64,000 nucleotides of DNA. It comes from a candidate division Zixibacteria bacterium RBG_16_53_22 (GTDB taxonomy: Bacteria; Zixibacteria; MSB-5A5; UBA10806). The translations under genes and the position numbers were made by a program. Shown piece by piece: positions 1 to 7,548 of this stretch. The notes beneath the pieces are model-generated. The model saw only the letters and a list, made by a program, of their open reading frames with translations, was not told the DNA's origin and searched no databases. Every line of letters begins with the position of its first letter. Position 1 is the first letter of the stretch. The stretch is taken from positions 1 through 64,000 of the forward strand of contig MEWP01000063.1 in NCBI GenBank assembly GCA_001775395.1, in the 5' to 3' direction.

Positions 1-268
1 CAGTCAGTTTACCCGCCACAATCTCGATCTTATCAACTTCCCTGTGTTCCAGGAATAGGCGCAGATCCTTGAAAAACAGCCCGTAATCGTCGAAGTAAGA
101 CAATGGCACGCAATACCATTCTACGTCATATAGGTCCAGCGTGTCCTTCATGGTGATGTCGAAGAGTTTTTCCGCATTGGCTTGGCCATCCCCATGATAC
201 ATCTGGGATAGGGTATGGCTATCGCCAGTTGAGAGTGAATTGCCGCTATAGCTGGCTTGATCATTCAT
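1..268 (-). CDS. Hypothetical protein, 3' part beyond left edge
   Basis: Open from ATG at 268 to the window edge (89 codons seen), so the C-terminus is missing. The start is set by GGAG about 8 nt upstream, and the first codons overlap the stop of the gene at 261..518. The visible protein is acidic and polar, beginning MNDQASYSGNSLS, with no motif I recognise. It belongs to the minus-strand run of small genes, probably in one transcript with its upstream neighbour. Function unknown. Confidence 0.6.
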   Translation of the reverse strand, partial: MNDQASYSGNSLSTGDSHTLSQMYHGDGQANAEKLFDITMKDTLDLYDVEWYCVPLSYFDDYGLFFKDLRLFLEHREVDKIEIVAGKLT

Positions 269-518
269 TTGCGATCTCCTTGTTTTGCAAGCGCACCCTT
301 ATCCTGGCCTCTGAGTACATGCTACCAGATGTCTCGTAATCCTTAAGAACTTCCAATAGCTCGCAGTCGATGCCTGGGTCACATTTGCTGAGAAGTGGTT
401 CTACAATGAAAGCCATGTGCTCCAGGATAACGCCTTGAATGATCCTGAGCGCTGCATATTCAGATTGCACCCTTCTGATATTCATGACCACTTCTGGATC
501 TAACTTCTTAAATGTCAT
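261..518 (-). CDS. Hypothetical 85-residue protein
   Basis: ATG at 518 follows a clear TATAGGAGGG ribosome site. The product looks mostly helical, with Leu/Ile/Val at heptad-like spacing and two cysteines (KCDPGIDC). No family recognised. It is the first gene after the terminator at 593-628, so it must have its own promoter or receive read-through. Its stop overlaps the next gene's start. Confidence 0.65.
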   Translation of the reverse strand: MTFKKLDPEVVMNIRRVQSEYAALRIIQGVILEHMAFIVEPLLSKCDPGIDCELLEVLKDYETSGSMYSEARIRVRLQNKEIANE

Positions 519-592
519 TTTCGCCCTCCTATAAAGGCTCTAAGGTTTGTTACCCCACGTCTGCCCACATCCATAGGCAGGCGTCGGACAAC

Positions 593-628
593 AAAAAAAG
601 GCCGCACATCTCTTTGAGACATGCGGCC
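593..628 (-). terminator. Intrinsic terminator for minus-strand genes
   Basis: Arms GGCCGCA and TGCGGCC close a hairpin that continues with four more inner pairs around a TTT loop. On the minus strand the stem is followed by a run of seven T. It sits just after the gene at 670..855 and would end transcripts coming from the right. Confidence 0.8.
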
Positions 629-669
629 CATCGGTCGCTATCGCTTAACGTCCATCGACTATTAAGTTG

Positions 670-855
670 TTACTCTATTAAGATAAATATTGACCTCCAT
701 TTGCGTACCAATTTCCTGAGCTGGCCTTTGGTTCTGGTTGCTACACGATTGGGCGTCAGGAAATTGTCCAGGTGCTTGAATAACTCATCGAGTTCCTGGA
801 TGCAATCCTGGCACACGCCACCATCGCAGTCATCGCAACAGAAGAGACACTCCAT
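670..855 (-). CDS. Small Cys-rich protein, putative zinc-binding
   Basis: 61 residues. The N-terminus contains five cysteines (MECLFCCDDCDGGVCQDC carries C3, C6, C7, C10, C15 and C18), which suggests a small zinc-binding knuckle. The rest is helical and basic near the C-terminus. Start at 855 has GAGGAG upstream and shares an A with the TAA of the next gene (TAATG), so translation is probably coupled. No specific family identified. Confidence 0.6.
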   Translation of the reverse strand: MECLFCCDDCDGGVCQDCIQELDELFKHLDNFLTPNRVATRTKGQLRKLVRKWRSIFILIE

Positions 856-1226
856 TATGTCTCCTCCTCGATAGGCGAGAAGGGGATGTCCGTGCCAGGA
901 TAGAAGTGATGGCCTGGCTTGACCTTATCCCATTCTCCCTTTGGAACGGCACTGCCATCGATGTACTTACCGGCATAATTGACGCGCCATTCCAGGATAT
1001 GGCATAGGGTTACGTCCAGCAGGGCATCTGCGTAACCCGTCACCTCCTCTCTGCCCCAATGGGGCAATTTCCGGTAATGCTCGTTGTCCCAGATCCGATA
1101 TGCCAGGTGCTCCAGAATCCATTGGTGCTGCTTGTGCTCTCGCCAGGCCAACATGTAGATGCCCAGGGCTGCTCCCTTCAGGGAGCCTATGCGCTCCAGA
1201 TGGCGATCCAATGCTGTCTTAGCCAT
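855..1226 (-). CDS. Hypothetical 123-residue protein
   Basis: The start at ATG 1226 is preferred over upstream in-frame codons because GGGAGG lies just before it. The product is rich in His, Trp and Tyr and ends in an acidic tail. It has no transmembrane segment and no catalytic motif I can name. It overlaps the preceding gene by 8 nt and the following gene by 1 nt, consistent with one polycistronic message. Confidence 0.6.
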   Translation of the reverse strand: MAKTALDRHLERIGSLKGAALGIYMLAWREHKQHQWILEHLAYRIWDNEHYRKLPHWGREEVTGYADALLDVTLCHILEWRVNYAGKYIDGSAVPKGEWDKVKPGHHFYPGTDIPFSPIEEET

Positions 1227-1662
1227 TGTCGGCCTCCCGGTACTTCTCGCACCATTCGTGGTAAGAGCCTGGCGCATCCACCTGCCTGCCACACCACGGG
1301 CAGTAGGCCCAGTAGCCATAGCACGCGCCATCCCCTTCGTGTGACGAGAAGCCACAATGGCGTGGTGCGATCTCGTCTAACAAGCTCCAGATGTCTTCGT
1401 TCAGGATGTACTCTGCCACTTCAGCCGATGACATGCCGTCCTGGAAATCGTCATCGTCGGCGTAATAGGGTTGGTGATAGCCTGGTTTGTGGATGAGCTT
1501 CAGCCGATCCACATCGGCCTGGAGTGCCTTGACGCGCCTGACGATGCGGCACTGTTGCGCCACGCCATCCAGGAACGCCATGAACTTTGGGATTAAATCC
1601 TCGGCTCGCATGGTAGCCGACGAAAGCGGGCCGATGTACTCTCTCGAAAGTCGCTTGCTCAT
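1219..1662 (-). CDS. Hypothetical protein with C-terminal Cys motif
   Basis: 147 residues from ATG 1662, which has a strong ATAAGGAGG site; the longer reading frame upstream lacks one. The C-terminal 50 residues carry CYGYWAYCPWCGRQV and a later HEWC, a likely zinc-ribbon-like cluster. The middle holds an acidic DDDD stretch. Function unknown; small zinc proteins of this type in phage early regions often bind nucleic acid or host proteins, which is inference here. Confidence 0.6.
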   Translation of the reverse strand: MSKRLSREYIGPLSSATMRAEDLIPKFMAFLDGVAQQCRIVRRVKALQADVDRLKLIHKPGYHQPYYADDDDFQDGMSSAEVAEYILNEDIWSLLDEIAPRHCGFSSHEGDGACYGYWAYCPWCGRQVDAPGSYHEWCEKYREADNG

Positions 1663-1673
1663 TATTATCCTCC

Positions 1674-1925
1674 TTATACAAGATCGACGTTGGAAAACAC
1701 GACCAATTCTACGGCACGCCCACGCCATTCTTCAGGGAAGCAGGCGATGCGCGTCCTGTCCGGGCATCGCTGGATGACTTGCTTGAAGGCACGTTCAAAT
1801 TCCCAATCGTAGGCGGCCATGAGCGCCGTAGTGACGCCCACGACGATGCCACGTCCGTACTCTGGACTTGCCCCCGACTTTGGATGCAGGTTGTATAGGG
1901 CATCCCTTATCAAGCTGTCTTTCAT
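1674..1925 (-). CDS. Hypothetical 83-residue protein
   Basis: ATG 1925 with a GGGGG-type ribosome site; it overlaps the stop of the upstream gene by 4 nt (ATGA). A Gly/Val-rich central segment could be one buried helix, but is too polar to call a membrane span. No known domain. Confidence 0.55.
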   Translation of the reverse strand: MKDSLIRDALYNLHPKSGASPEYGRGIVVGVTTALMAAYDWEFERAFKQVIQRCPDRTRIACFPEEWRGRAVELVVFSNVDLV

Positions 1926-2191
1926 CGGTTACACCCCCTTATTTCTCGCATCTTCTGCGAGTATACATTGACGTGACAAAACGGTTTCCAATACGGTGTG
2001 GGATCGTATACCAGATTGGGGGCAATCTCGTTTAGCTTACTGCCGTATTGCAGCAATCCGATGTCGGTTGCGTTGCCCTTTACTCTGATATAGACGAAAT
2101 CCTGGCTAAACACAGGTATGTCTTTGCCCGGATTGTGGCGTGTGAATGGGCAATCTATGGCTTGAGCTGTTTGCGCCTGTGGGTTGCCCAT
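1922..2191 (-). CDS. Hypothetical 89-residue protein
   Basis: The start at 2191 is chosen for the GAGGAG site upstream; an ATG 18 nt further upstream lacks one. It overlaps its upstream neighbour by 37 nt, so translational coupling is likely. Beta-rich sequence with many aromatic residues (DPTPYWKPF). No family recognised. Confidence 0.55.
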   Translation of the reverse strand: MGNPQAQTAQAIDCPFTRHNPGKDIPVFSQDFVYIRVKGNATDIGLLQYGSKLNEIAPNLVYDPTPYWKPFCHVNVYSQKMREIRGCNR

Positions 2192-2490
2192 AGCAGCGTC
2201 TCCTCGCACATCTGGATCTGAAGGTCCATAAAGCCGTCGATGTACATGCTACTGACACCGAACTGGTTTATGTCAATTCTGTATCCATTGTACACAAACC
2301 AGATTTTGTTGTGGTCCAGGCGTCCCTCCGCCACTAGAAGCTGGACGTAGTAGAAGATGTTGTCTGTGCTGTATACGAACGGCACAGTGCTTTCATCGTT
2401 AACCCAGGGCTCGATGGTCTCGTGGAATGTTTTCCTGATGTCGAAATCTGACACTGCTTGCCCGTCGCTTGAATACACCAGCTCGATCAT
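2155..2490 (-). CDS. Hypothetical 111-residue protein
   Basis: ATG 2490 follows AAAGGAGG and overlaps the stop of the small basic gene upstream (ATGA). The sequence alternates charged and hydrophobic residues and ends in a basic tail (HRRKQLKP). No recognised domain. Confidence 0.6.
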   Translation of the reverse strand: MIELVYSSDGQAVSDFDIRKTFHETIEPWVNDESTVPFVYSTDNIFYYVQLLVAEGRLDHNKIWFVYNGYRIDINQFGVSSMYIDGFMDLQIQMCEETLLWATHRRKQLKP

Positions 2491-2588
2491 TTGTTGCCTC
2501 CTTTGCGCCTCTTCTGGTTCTGGCGATGCTTCTTCGCCACCTTGTTAGGTCGATTGGTTCTCTTGACGCCAGTCCGGTTAGTTGCCAT
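2487..2588 (-). CDS. Tiny, highly basic protein (33 residues)
   Basis: An ORF that is easily missed: ATG 2588 to TGA at 2487. It begins MATNRTGVKRTNRPNKVAKK and continues with further Arg, Lys and Asn, with almost no acidic residues. It overlaps the gene on each side (11 nt upstream; ATGA downstream), the spacing typical of a real operon member. Such composition suggests RNA or DNA binding, but nothing more specific can be said. A GGAG lies 11 nt before the ATG. Confidence 0.55.
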   Translation of the reverse strand: MATNRTGVKRTNRPNKVAKKHRQNQKRRKGGNK

Positions 2589-2871
2589 TGCGCAACTCCG
2601 CATACAGCCAGTTCAAAGAATGCTCCAGGTGTGCGATTACTGGATTGTCTGTGTCAGCCATCGGGATCAGGTCTGTTTCCCCGGTGCTTACATTGTACAT
2701 GGTTGCCCATAGGTCTCCATCTCTGTCTCTGTAGAACATGGCATGGATTTCTATACCTTTTATCTGGAGCGCATTGGCCTCTGGGCAGAAATTCATGTGT
2801 GCGCTGGAGTCCATCTCCTGCTGACAGAATGGGCAAAACTCTGCCATAACCCTACGAATTTGTTTTACCAT
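2578..2871 (-). CDS. Putative zinc-ribbon protein
   Basis: 97 residues from ATG 2871 with ATAAGGAGG upstream. The N-terminal part has CPFC followed 13 residues later by another Cys (AHMNFC), with His between: a probable CCHC/CCCH zinc site. The rest is beta-rich and then helical. An earlier in-frame ATG at 2922 lacks a ribosome site. Function unknown. Confidence 0.6.
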   Translation of the reverse strand: MVKQIRRVMAEFCPFCQQEMDSSAHMNFCPEANALQIKGIEIHAMFYRDRDGDLWATMYNVSTGETDLIPMADTDNPVIAHLEHSLNWLYAELRNGN

Positions 2872-3085
2872 CGAGAGCCTCCTTATCTCGATCATACTGT
2901 GCGGCATGTTCACGTAGCTCATCTGCGTATTGCTCCCATTCCAGTAGTGTGCCGCTATTCTGACTGGACAGGAACACTACGACGCGCTGTATGGTGCGCA
3001 AATCAGGCTTGGGCAAGTTGTGCCTGACAGCTACCTGATGCGCCGCCCAATTGGCGCGATTGAATTGGCGTGTGCGAAAGATCAT
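2852..3085 (-). CDS. Hypothetical 77-residue protein
   Basis: ATG 3085 follows AGGAGG. Basic N-terminal half (RTRQFNRANW, HNLPKPDLR), acidic helical C-terminal half. It overlaps the next gene by 20 nt. No domain recognised. Confidence 0.55.
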   Translation of the reverse strand: MIFRTRQFNRANWAAHQVAVRHNLPKPDLRTIQRVVVFLSSQNSGTLLEWEQYADELREHAAQYDRDKEALDGKTNS

Positions 3086-3101
3086 GTAACATGCCTCCTT
3101 A

Positions 3102-3434
3102 TCATTCCTGAAATTTCAATTCGCGTAGCCTGGCATTTGCCTTTGCAACAAATTGTGGATACATTCCCGATTGATCGCCACCAACGTGAAGATGTGGCCT
3201 GTCACATTCATCGCTGCTGTAATAGATCTTCAGACCAGCGCCATTGAGTCGGTAGCTGCCATCCTCGCCTCCAGCAATCTCGTCTATAAGTTCCTGGTAT
3301 CTATGCGGCTCTTGCAATGCCGACTTAATAAAGTAAGACATTGCATCCCACTCCGTCTGTAGCGCAATCATTGCCAGATCACCAAATGCGAGCTTGGTGA
3401 CAATATTGCGCCACACTAAACTGTTTTTGTCCAT
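3102..3434 (-). CDS. Hypothetical 110-residue protein
   Basis: Start at ATG 3434 because AAGGAGG lies 6 nt upstream; the 16 additional upstream codons precede the ribosome site. Helical N-terminal half, then a short beta segment (LKIYYSSDE) and PHLHVGGD. No family recognised. Confidence 0.6.
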   Translation of the reverse strand: MDKNSLVWRNIVTKLAFGDLAMIALQTEWDAMSYFIKSALQEPHRYQELIDEIAGGEDGSYRLNGAGLKIYYSSDECDRPHLHVGGDQSGMYPQFVAKANARLRELKFQE

Positions 3435-3444
3435 CGGTTCCTCC

Positions 3445-3693
3445 TTATGCAATGGGGCCTTTGCCCTTGAGAGTGAACACATCCTCGACCAGATCCTTGG
3501 AGTCCTTAAGACTCAGTGACAGCAGATTGCGCACGACCCTGATGCGTTGGATGAGCGTGTGTGGCTGGTTAGTCTCTTCCAGTATTGCATCGACGTGTTC
3601 TCCGAGTGATCGCTTCTTACCGCGTGACCAGTTAATGGGATCGACTGGCCCCTTCTCGATTGAGAAGGAATAACCGAACAATTCAAACTGCAT
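3445..3693 (-). CDS. Protein with L7/L12 C-terminal-domain-like segment
   Basis: 82 residues, ATG 3693 after ATAAGGAGG. The last 35 residues (IRVVRNLLSLSLKDSKDLVE, then a hydrophobic strand) resemble the ribosomal L7/L12 C-terminal domain pattern of I-K-V-V-R...L-GLKEAKDLVE. That domain is known in bacteria as a stand-alone module in small proteins. A second copy of the pattern is in 5362..5640. Whether it contacts translation factors is unknown; the resemblance is seen by eye. Confidence 0.5.
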   Translation of the reverse strand: MQFELFGYSFSIEKGPVDPINWSRGKKRSLGEHVDAILEETNQPHTLIQRIRVVRNLLSLSLKDSKDLVEDVFTLKGKGPIA

Positions 3694-3786
3694 GGTAATG
3701 CCTCCTTATGGATCGAACTGATGTTTTTGAGCCGCCCATGAGCACCTCGATGCACATGGGCCGCCCCAAAACAAAGTGAAAGAGAG

Positions 3787-3810
3787 GTCGAGTCCAAATT
3801 TGGACTCGAC
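3787..3810. repeat. Dispersed palindrome copy 1 (intergenic)
   Basis: GAGTCCAA-AT-TTGGACTC at 3790-3807, extended by GTC/GAC to a perfect 24 bp palindrome. It lies about 10 nt past the stop of the gene at 3820..3996 and has no T-run, so it is not a typical terminator. Other copies are at 7491, 8841, 15396, 20254, 32835 and 49126. Confidence 0.85.
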
Positions 3811-3819
3811 CCGGATGGA

Positions 3820-3996
3820 CTATTTAGACTTGATGCAGACGTGTTCAGCGTGTATGTCATTCCACGTGACGCGCCATAGGGTTGCTTTTCCCCACATTCC
3901 GACCTGGCGATTGAATTCTTTGAGCGCCAGGTGCAAATCTGAGCTATCGTATTGTCTGTTGAAAAATTGGCTATGGACCTCATAGAAGTATCTCAT
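3820..3996 (-). CDS. Hypothetical 58-residue protein
   Basis: Short ORF from ATG 3996, with AAGGAGT upstream, to TAG at 3820. Begins MRYFYEVHSQFF and ends CIKSK; aromatic-rich with alternating beta-like pattern. It overlaps the stop of 3993..4196 by 4 nt. No domain recognised, but start signal and packing support a real gene. Confidence 0.6.
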   Translation of the reverse strand: MRYFYEVHSQFFNRQYDSSDLHLALKEFNRQVGMWGKATLWRVTWNDIHAEHVCIKSK

Positions 3997-4196
3997 CGTC
4001 TATACTCCTTGGCCGTGTACTTACGCGGCAACGATGCCTTGCGTGCTCTAAACTCGTACAGGTGTTCGTCTTTGCCATTCAATCCAAGATTGGCCTGAAC
4101 ATCATCACAGGCTGTACCGCCATCGCAAGCATGGACGTAGAACGGCTTTTTGAACGATGTTAATCCTTGTTGGAAGATCCACACGGCGTATAACAT
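3993..4196 (-). CDS. Hypothetical 67-residue protein
   Basis: Two ATGs are possible (4202 and 4196). The second is chosen because GGAG is then 7 nt away rather than 1. Contains ACDGGTACDD, a possible metal or disulphide site, and a basic C-terminal tail. Unknown function. Confidence 0.55.
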   Translation of the reverse strand: MLYAVWIFQQGLTSFKKPFYVHACDGGTACDDVQANLGLNGKDEHLYEFRARKASLPRKYTAKEYRR

Positions 4197-4198
4197 GG

Positions 4199-4471
4199 TC
4201 ATTCTCCATCTCCAAACACCCGGCGCACGAAGCGCCGCATTTGGTCCATCTGATACCAGCGCGCCATGAAGTAATTGCGCTGTACAACGGCTCTTTTTTC
4301 ACGTCTACTGCGCTCCAGGCGATTGCCAGGGAAATCGATTGGGTCCCAGCGTACCCACTCATTGAAATGCCACATGGACCTAAACTCTCTTTCGGCCTGG
4401 CGCTGGGCAATCTCTTGCAAGAACTTATCCCGCACGTAGTTGGCCTTCCATTGTACTCTGAAGCTTGCCAT
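4199..4471 (-). CDS. Basic helical protein, 90 residues
   Basis: ATG 4471 after GGGAGG. Very rich in Arg, Trp, Phe and Gln; one long basic helix is predicted in the centre (ERSRREKRAVVQRNYFMARW). Composition fits nucleic-acid binding, but there is no named motif. First gene downstream of the terminator at 4541-4603. Confidence 0.55.
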   Translation of the reverse strand: MASFRVQWKANYVRDKFLQEIAQRQAEREFRSMWHFNEWVRWDPIDFPGNRLERSRREKRAVVQRNYFMARWYQMDQMRRFVRRVFGDGE

Positions 4472-4540
4472 GGTATACCTCCCTTTTGGCTAATTTATTG
4501 AGTCGTGTCTGCGCATCTTAATGCCCAAACGCCACGCAAC

Positions 4541-4643
4541 AAAAAAGCCGCACCGATCCCCCAAACGATGTCAGTAACCGTTAAGGTAGGATGGTGCGGC
4601 TTTAGATCCATCGCGCTGCAAAAGCCGCAAAAGCACGCGATGG
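4541..4643 (-). terminator. Terminator region with two hairpins
   Basis: Outer pair AAGCCGCACC / GGTGCGGCTT (4545-4554 and 4593-4602), followed on the minus strand by six T: a good intrinsic terminator with a long loop. Just before it in minus-strand order is a second inverted repeat, CCATCGCG / CGCGATGG (4608-4615 and 4636-4643). It separates 4656..5045 from the genes to its left. The 4472-4655 gap holds nothing else I can identify. Confidence 0.75.
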
Positions 4644-4655
4644 AAAGCTATTAAG

Positions 4656-5045
4656 TTATGCGCTGAAATTGTCTACGATCTTCTTGAACTCGCTGAACGT
4701 GATGCGCTTATGCCGTAGGGCAATGGCCGCCTGGATGACCTCAGCCTCATCGCTTGGCTGATACGTTAAGAAGTCAGGTGGATCTTCATCTTCATCTATA
4801 TCAACATGGAAGTAGCAGGCATGACAACCATCGAAACTATGGCCGACTGGCTCACTGTTGACGGCATCGCGTTTTTCGTGTGCTTCTGTCAACGTCAATC
4901 CCTCGAAAGCACAGGCGACGCTATTGCCACTCAGATCGTCATGATCGCCTGCGTGTCGCATGATCAAATGATCTTCGACCATCTCGTACCACGCTTCACA
5001 CATGCCATAACCTGATCCAGCACTAACTTTTATGAACACGATCAT
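4656..5045 (-). CDS. Hypothetical 129-residue acidic protein
   Basis: The frame is clear but the start is not. ATG 5060 has no ribosome site, ATG 5045 is only 1 nt from GGAG, and GTG 5039 has ideal spacing; 5045 is used here as the middle choice. The protein has DHDDLSGNS, a Cys/His pair (DGCHACYFHVDIDEDED) and an acidic centre. No family recognised. Confidence 0.55.
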   Translation of the reverse strand: MIVFIKVSAGSGYGMCEAWYEMVEDHLIMRHAGDHDDLSGNSVACAFEGLTLTEAHEKRDAVNSEPVGHSFDGCHACYFHVDIDEDEDPPDFLTYQPSDEAEVIQAAIALRHKRITFSEFKKIVDNFSA

Positions 5046-5093
5046 TCTCCTTCTTCCCATAGGTGCAGGAGTCCGCCCTATGAGAGCTAATGA

Positions 5094-5234
5094 TTATTTG
5101 ATAACACGTGCCGCCAATCTCGCAAACTGGCGGCTGAACATGGACGCTAAATTGAAATCATCCACGTGTCCAGTCCGATACCAAATTGCCCAGTAATAGG
5201 CGCATTTCTGCGCCAGGCGCTCCAATTCACTCAT
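5094..5234 (-). CDS. Hypothetical 46-residue protein
   Basis: ATG 5234 with AAAGGAG upstream. Short amphipathic protein (MSELERLAQKCAYYWAIWY at its N-terminus) with a basic end. It is the first gene to the left of the terminator at 5315-5350. Function unknown. Confidence 0.5.
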   Translation of the reverse strand: MSELERLAQKCAYYWAIWYRTGHVDDFNLASMFSRQFARLAARVIK

Positions 5235-5314
5235 GATAATCTCCTTTCGACTATAGAGCTTATAGAGCCACATGGACGCCCCATGAGACGCCCATGTCAC
5301 CCTATAAACACAAG

Positions 5315-5350
5315 AAAAAAACCGCCGAGGCCGACGCCCAGACTCGGCGG
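5315..5350 (-). terminator. Intrinsic terminator
   Basis: CCGCCGAG (5322-5329) pairs with CTCGGCGG (5343-5350). On the minus strand a run of seven T follows. It lies directly after the stop of 5362..5640. Confidence 0.85.
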
Positions 5351-5361
5351 ATTGGAGCTAC

Positions 5362-5640
5362 CTAATCGCGATACCCACAGGCAAACGCATAACCTGCCTG
5401 ATATGCGCGATATTCCCCTTCACTGTTATCGACCGCATCATCGAGAATCTCCCCATGCCCATTAAGGGCAAAGGCTGACTCAACGAAGGTTTTACATTCC
5501 TTGAGAGACAAATTCTCCCCTAACACCCACAAAGTCTTTATCCTGGCTATCATGATAGCGTTGTCAGGCAGTCCAATACTCTCCGGGTGATTTAACCTCA
5601 TATACTCTATAGCATGCGCCAATGCAACACGTTCATTCAT
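5362..5640 (-). CDS. Second protein with L7/L12-like segment
   Basis: 92 residues from ATG 5640 with TATAGGAGGG upstream. The middle carries IKTLWVLGENLSLKECKTFVE, the same pattern as in 3445..3693 and similar to the L7/L12 C-terminal domain. It is followed by a distinct acidic and aromatic tail (EYRAYQAGYAFACGYRD). The two genes are probably diverged paralogues. No function is assigned beyond the resemblance. Confidence 0.5.
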   Translation of the reverse strand: MNERVALAHAIEYMRLNHPESIGLPDNAIMIARIKTLWVLGENLSLKECKTFVESAFALNGHGEILDDAVDNSEGEYRAYQAGYAFACGYRD

Positions 5641-5680
5641 TTTTACCCTCCTATAGAGCTGAATAAGATTCTTGATCGAC

Positions 5681-5839
5681 CTACGCGCGCACCAATTGCC
5701 ACATATCGAAATTCGCACGCATGAGAATACCTGCCTTGGCAAACATGAAACCAATGCATTCCTCAAACGTACCACGACAAGCTACACTGCCATGCGCATA
5801 CAACGCTGAGTCAGAACGATATACCAATACTTTGTACAT
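5681..5839 (-). CDS. Hypothetical 52-residue protein
   Basis: Short ORF from ATG 5839 (GGGGGG-type ribosome site) to TAG at 5681. Begins MYKVLVYRSDSALYAHGS and contains CRGTFEECIGFM; compact beta-alpha pattern. No match recalled. It is the first gene of the left cluster after the inverted repeats at 5889-5990. Confidence 0.55.
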   Translation of the reverse strand: MYKVLVYRSDSALYAHGSVACRGTFEECIGFMFAKAGILMRANFDMWQLVRA

Positions 5840-5888
5840 GTCACCCCCCTATGGGTTGAAATATGGATTTTTGACCGCCCTATAAGAA

Positions 5889-5990
5889 CCGTTACGAAAA
5901 ATCCACAAAACCAATTCTCGTAACGGGAATTCACCAGTAGTGGTGGTACACTGGACATGACGAGTAGGAAAGTTGACAGTATGCTGTCAA
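5889..5990. promoter_or_regulatory. Inverted repeats upstream of the left gene cluster
   Basis: Two clear inverted repeats: CCGTTACGA / TCGTAACGG (5889-5897 and 5918-5926), and TTGACAG-TATG-CTGTCAA (5973-5990). The second contains a -35-like TTGACA on both strands. They stand 50-150 nt before the start of 5681..5839 and could be operators, but I see no convincing -10 partner. The role is inference. Confidence 0.4.
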
Positions 5991-6002
5991 ACACTGCCTA
6001 CC

Positions 6003-6079
6003 TTACTAGAGCCCACATACTGGGTGTGCATGTGGGCTCTAGTAAAGCAAAGACTCCCCCTTGTGGGGGGGGAGTCTTT
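6003..6079. terminator. Double bidirectional terminator
   Basis: First hairpin: perfect 16 bp arms (TTACTAGAGCCCACAT and its complement, 6003-6018 and 6030-6045). Second hairpin: AAAGACTCCCCC / GGGGGAGTCTTT (6049-6060 and 6068-6079). It follows the stop of 6107..6940 and insulates that gene from the left cluster. Confidence 0.8.
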
Positions 6080-6106
6080 CGTGCTAGTGGGGGAATGGTG
6101 ACGAAG

Positions 6107-6940
6107 TTACTTTTTGGCGGGCTTGGGCTTGCGCTCTGGTTCTTCAGGCAGTGATACGTTGTTGTCAACCACGCTAGTGGGGTTGGCTTTCAGCCATGCT
6201 TCTGGTGTGATCGACAAGGCGACGGTATCATTGTGGCCGTTCTGGTTAACCCCAATGCCCAGGGCATTACACGCTTCATTCCAAGTGGTATGTTTACACG
6301 CTTCTTGGAGTCGCGCGTCGGTATCGCTCCATACCTTGTTGGACTTGGCGTAGATGATAGCATGAAGCTTTTGGAGTGCCGTCTCAGTAGTGGGGTAATG
6401 GTTGGGCGTATCAGCCTGTGTGAAGGTTGCCAACAAGGTGGACTTACCCGGCTTGTCTACAGCGTACATTTCTATGCTATCAGCCAGGGAGAGGTAGAAG
6501 CGCACGTTACCGGAATGCGTGATCCGGTATGTCTCATAGGGCAAGTGTTTGTCGGCTGACTTGCTAGCAGACGACTCGCCAGTATAACTGGCCTTAAAGC
6601 CTAGTGGTATTACTACGTCGGCCACAAACGTGTCAACCCGGTAGTTGTGGGTTATGTCGGCTATAGCGACGCGGTCAGACTGGTTTAATTCAGCCAAGTC
6701 TTTCATCAACAATTGAACCTCTTCTAGCGCTTTGGGAGAGGTCATGTCTATAGTTGAGAGTTTCTGCCTTGCTGACAGTTCACGGTCAGCAATCCAGTTT
6801 TGGCGTTCCTGGACAAATTCAGCTAATTCTACGGGAATTTCATCAGCGTGCTTGCTATAGGTAGCAAGCCATGTTAGCAATTCGAGATGCTTGTCAAAAG
6901 CGCTCCCCTGCCAACCTGCTAGGTTCTTCTTCTCGTTCAT
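6107..6940 (-). CDS. Hypothetical 277-residue protein
   Basis: ATG 6940 follows a perfect AGGAGG. It stands alone between a strong terminator and a long non-coding region. The N-terminal 110 residues are helical (HLELLTWLATY; VQLLMKDLAEL). The middle is beta-rich (GNVRFYLSLADSIEMYAVD). The C-terminal tail is Pro/Lys-rich (EEPERKPKPAKK). No known fold recognised. Its isolation suggests separate regulation, perhaps as an early or accessory gene. Confidence 0.65.
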   Translation of the reverse strand: MNEKKNLAGWQGSAFDKHLELLTWLATYSKHADEIPVELAEFVQERQNWIADRELSARQKLSTIDMTSPKALEEVQLLMKDLAELNQSDRVAIADITHNYRVDTFVADVVIPLGFKASYTGESSASKSADKHLPYETYRITHSGNVRFYLSLADSIEMYAVDKPGKSTLLATFTQADTPNHYPTTETALQKLHAIIYAKSNKVWSDTDARLQEACKHTTWNEACNALGIGVNQNGHNDTVALSITPEAWLKANPTSVVDNNVSLPEEPERKPKPAKK

Positions 6941-7490
6941 TGATTAGCCTCCTAAGCTATAGTGGTTGTGGTGTGCGCGTGCACACCTGATACCAGTATA
7001 CCACACGTTTTATTGTCAAGTTGACCTAGCGTATAGTGGTAGTATGTATGCAATACGTGGTAATACTACACACCTTACCTGTAAGTTGTAAGGTGTAATT
7101 ATGAGTATACCTGAGCATACTACTACCTATAGTGGGGTGTATGTAGCTTTACTAAGCTTGACGTAACGAGTATACGTAGTTATGCATAGGTTAGTATTAG
7201 AACATATGTACCAATTTGGTACTTCTATGGAAAGCTACATAGATTTTAAGGTATGTGTTGACATAAGGGTATAGTAGGGTATACCTGGCTCTGCTGGGAG
7301 AGGTCAGCAGGCATGCATCTCGGCGAAGATACCCCCAGCCAAAAAATAGAACAAGTGTTCTGACAACCCCGACTATCCCCCCTCCTACGCCTTACCCCAA
7401 ATTCCATACTTGACATAATAGAACGGCTAAATCCATCTACATCTGTTTACAGGAATGGGGTAGGGGAGCATGGTGATAGGGTAGGGGAGA

Positions 7491-7509
7491 GAGTCCAACT
7501 GCTGGACTC
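7491..7509. repeat. Dispersed palindrome copy 2 (intergenic)
   Basis: GAGTCCAACTGCTGGACTC. All 19 bases are identical to the copy inside the portal gene at 20254-20272. Confidence 0.85.
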
Positions 7510-7548
7510 AAGCGGTAGGGTAGGGGGCTGGTGGTGGTCGCGGGCGAT

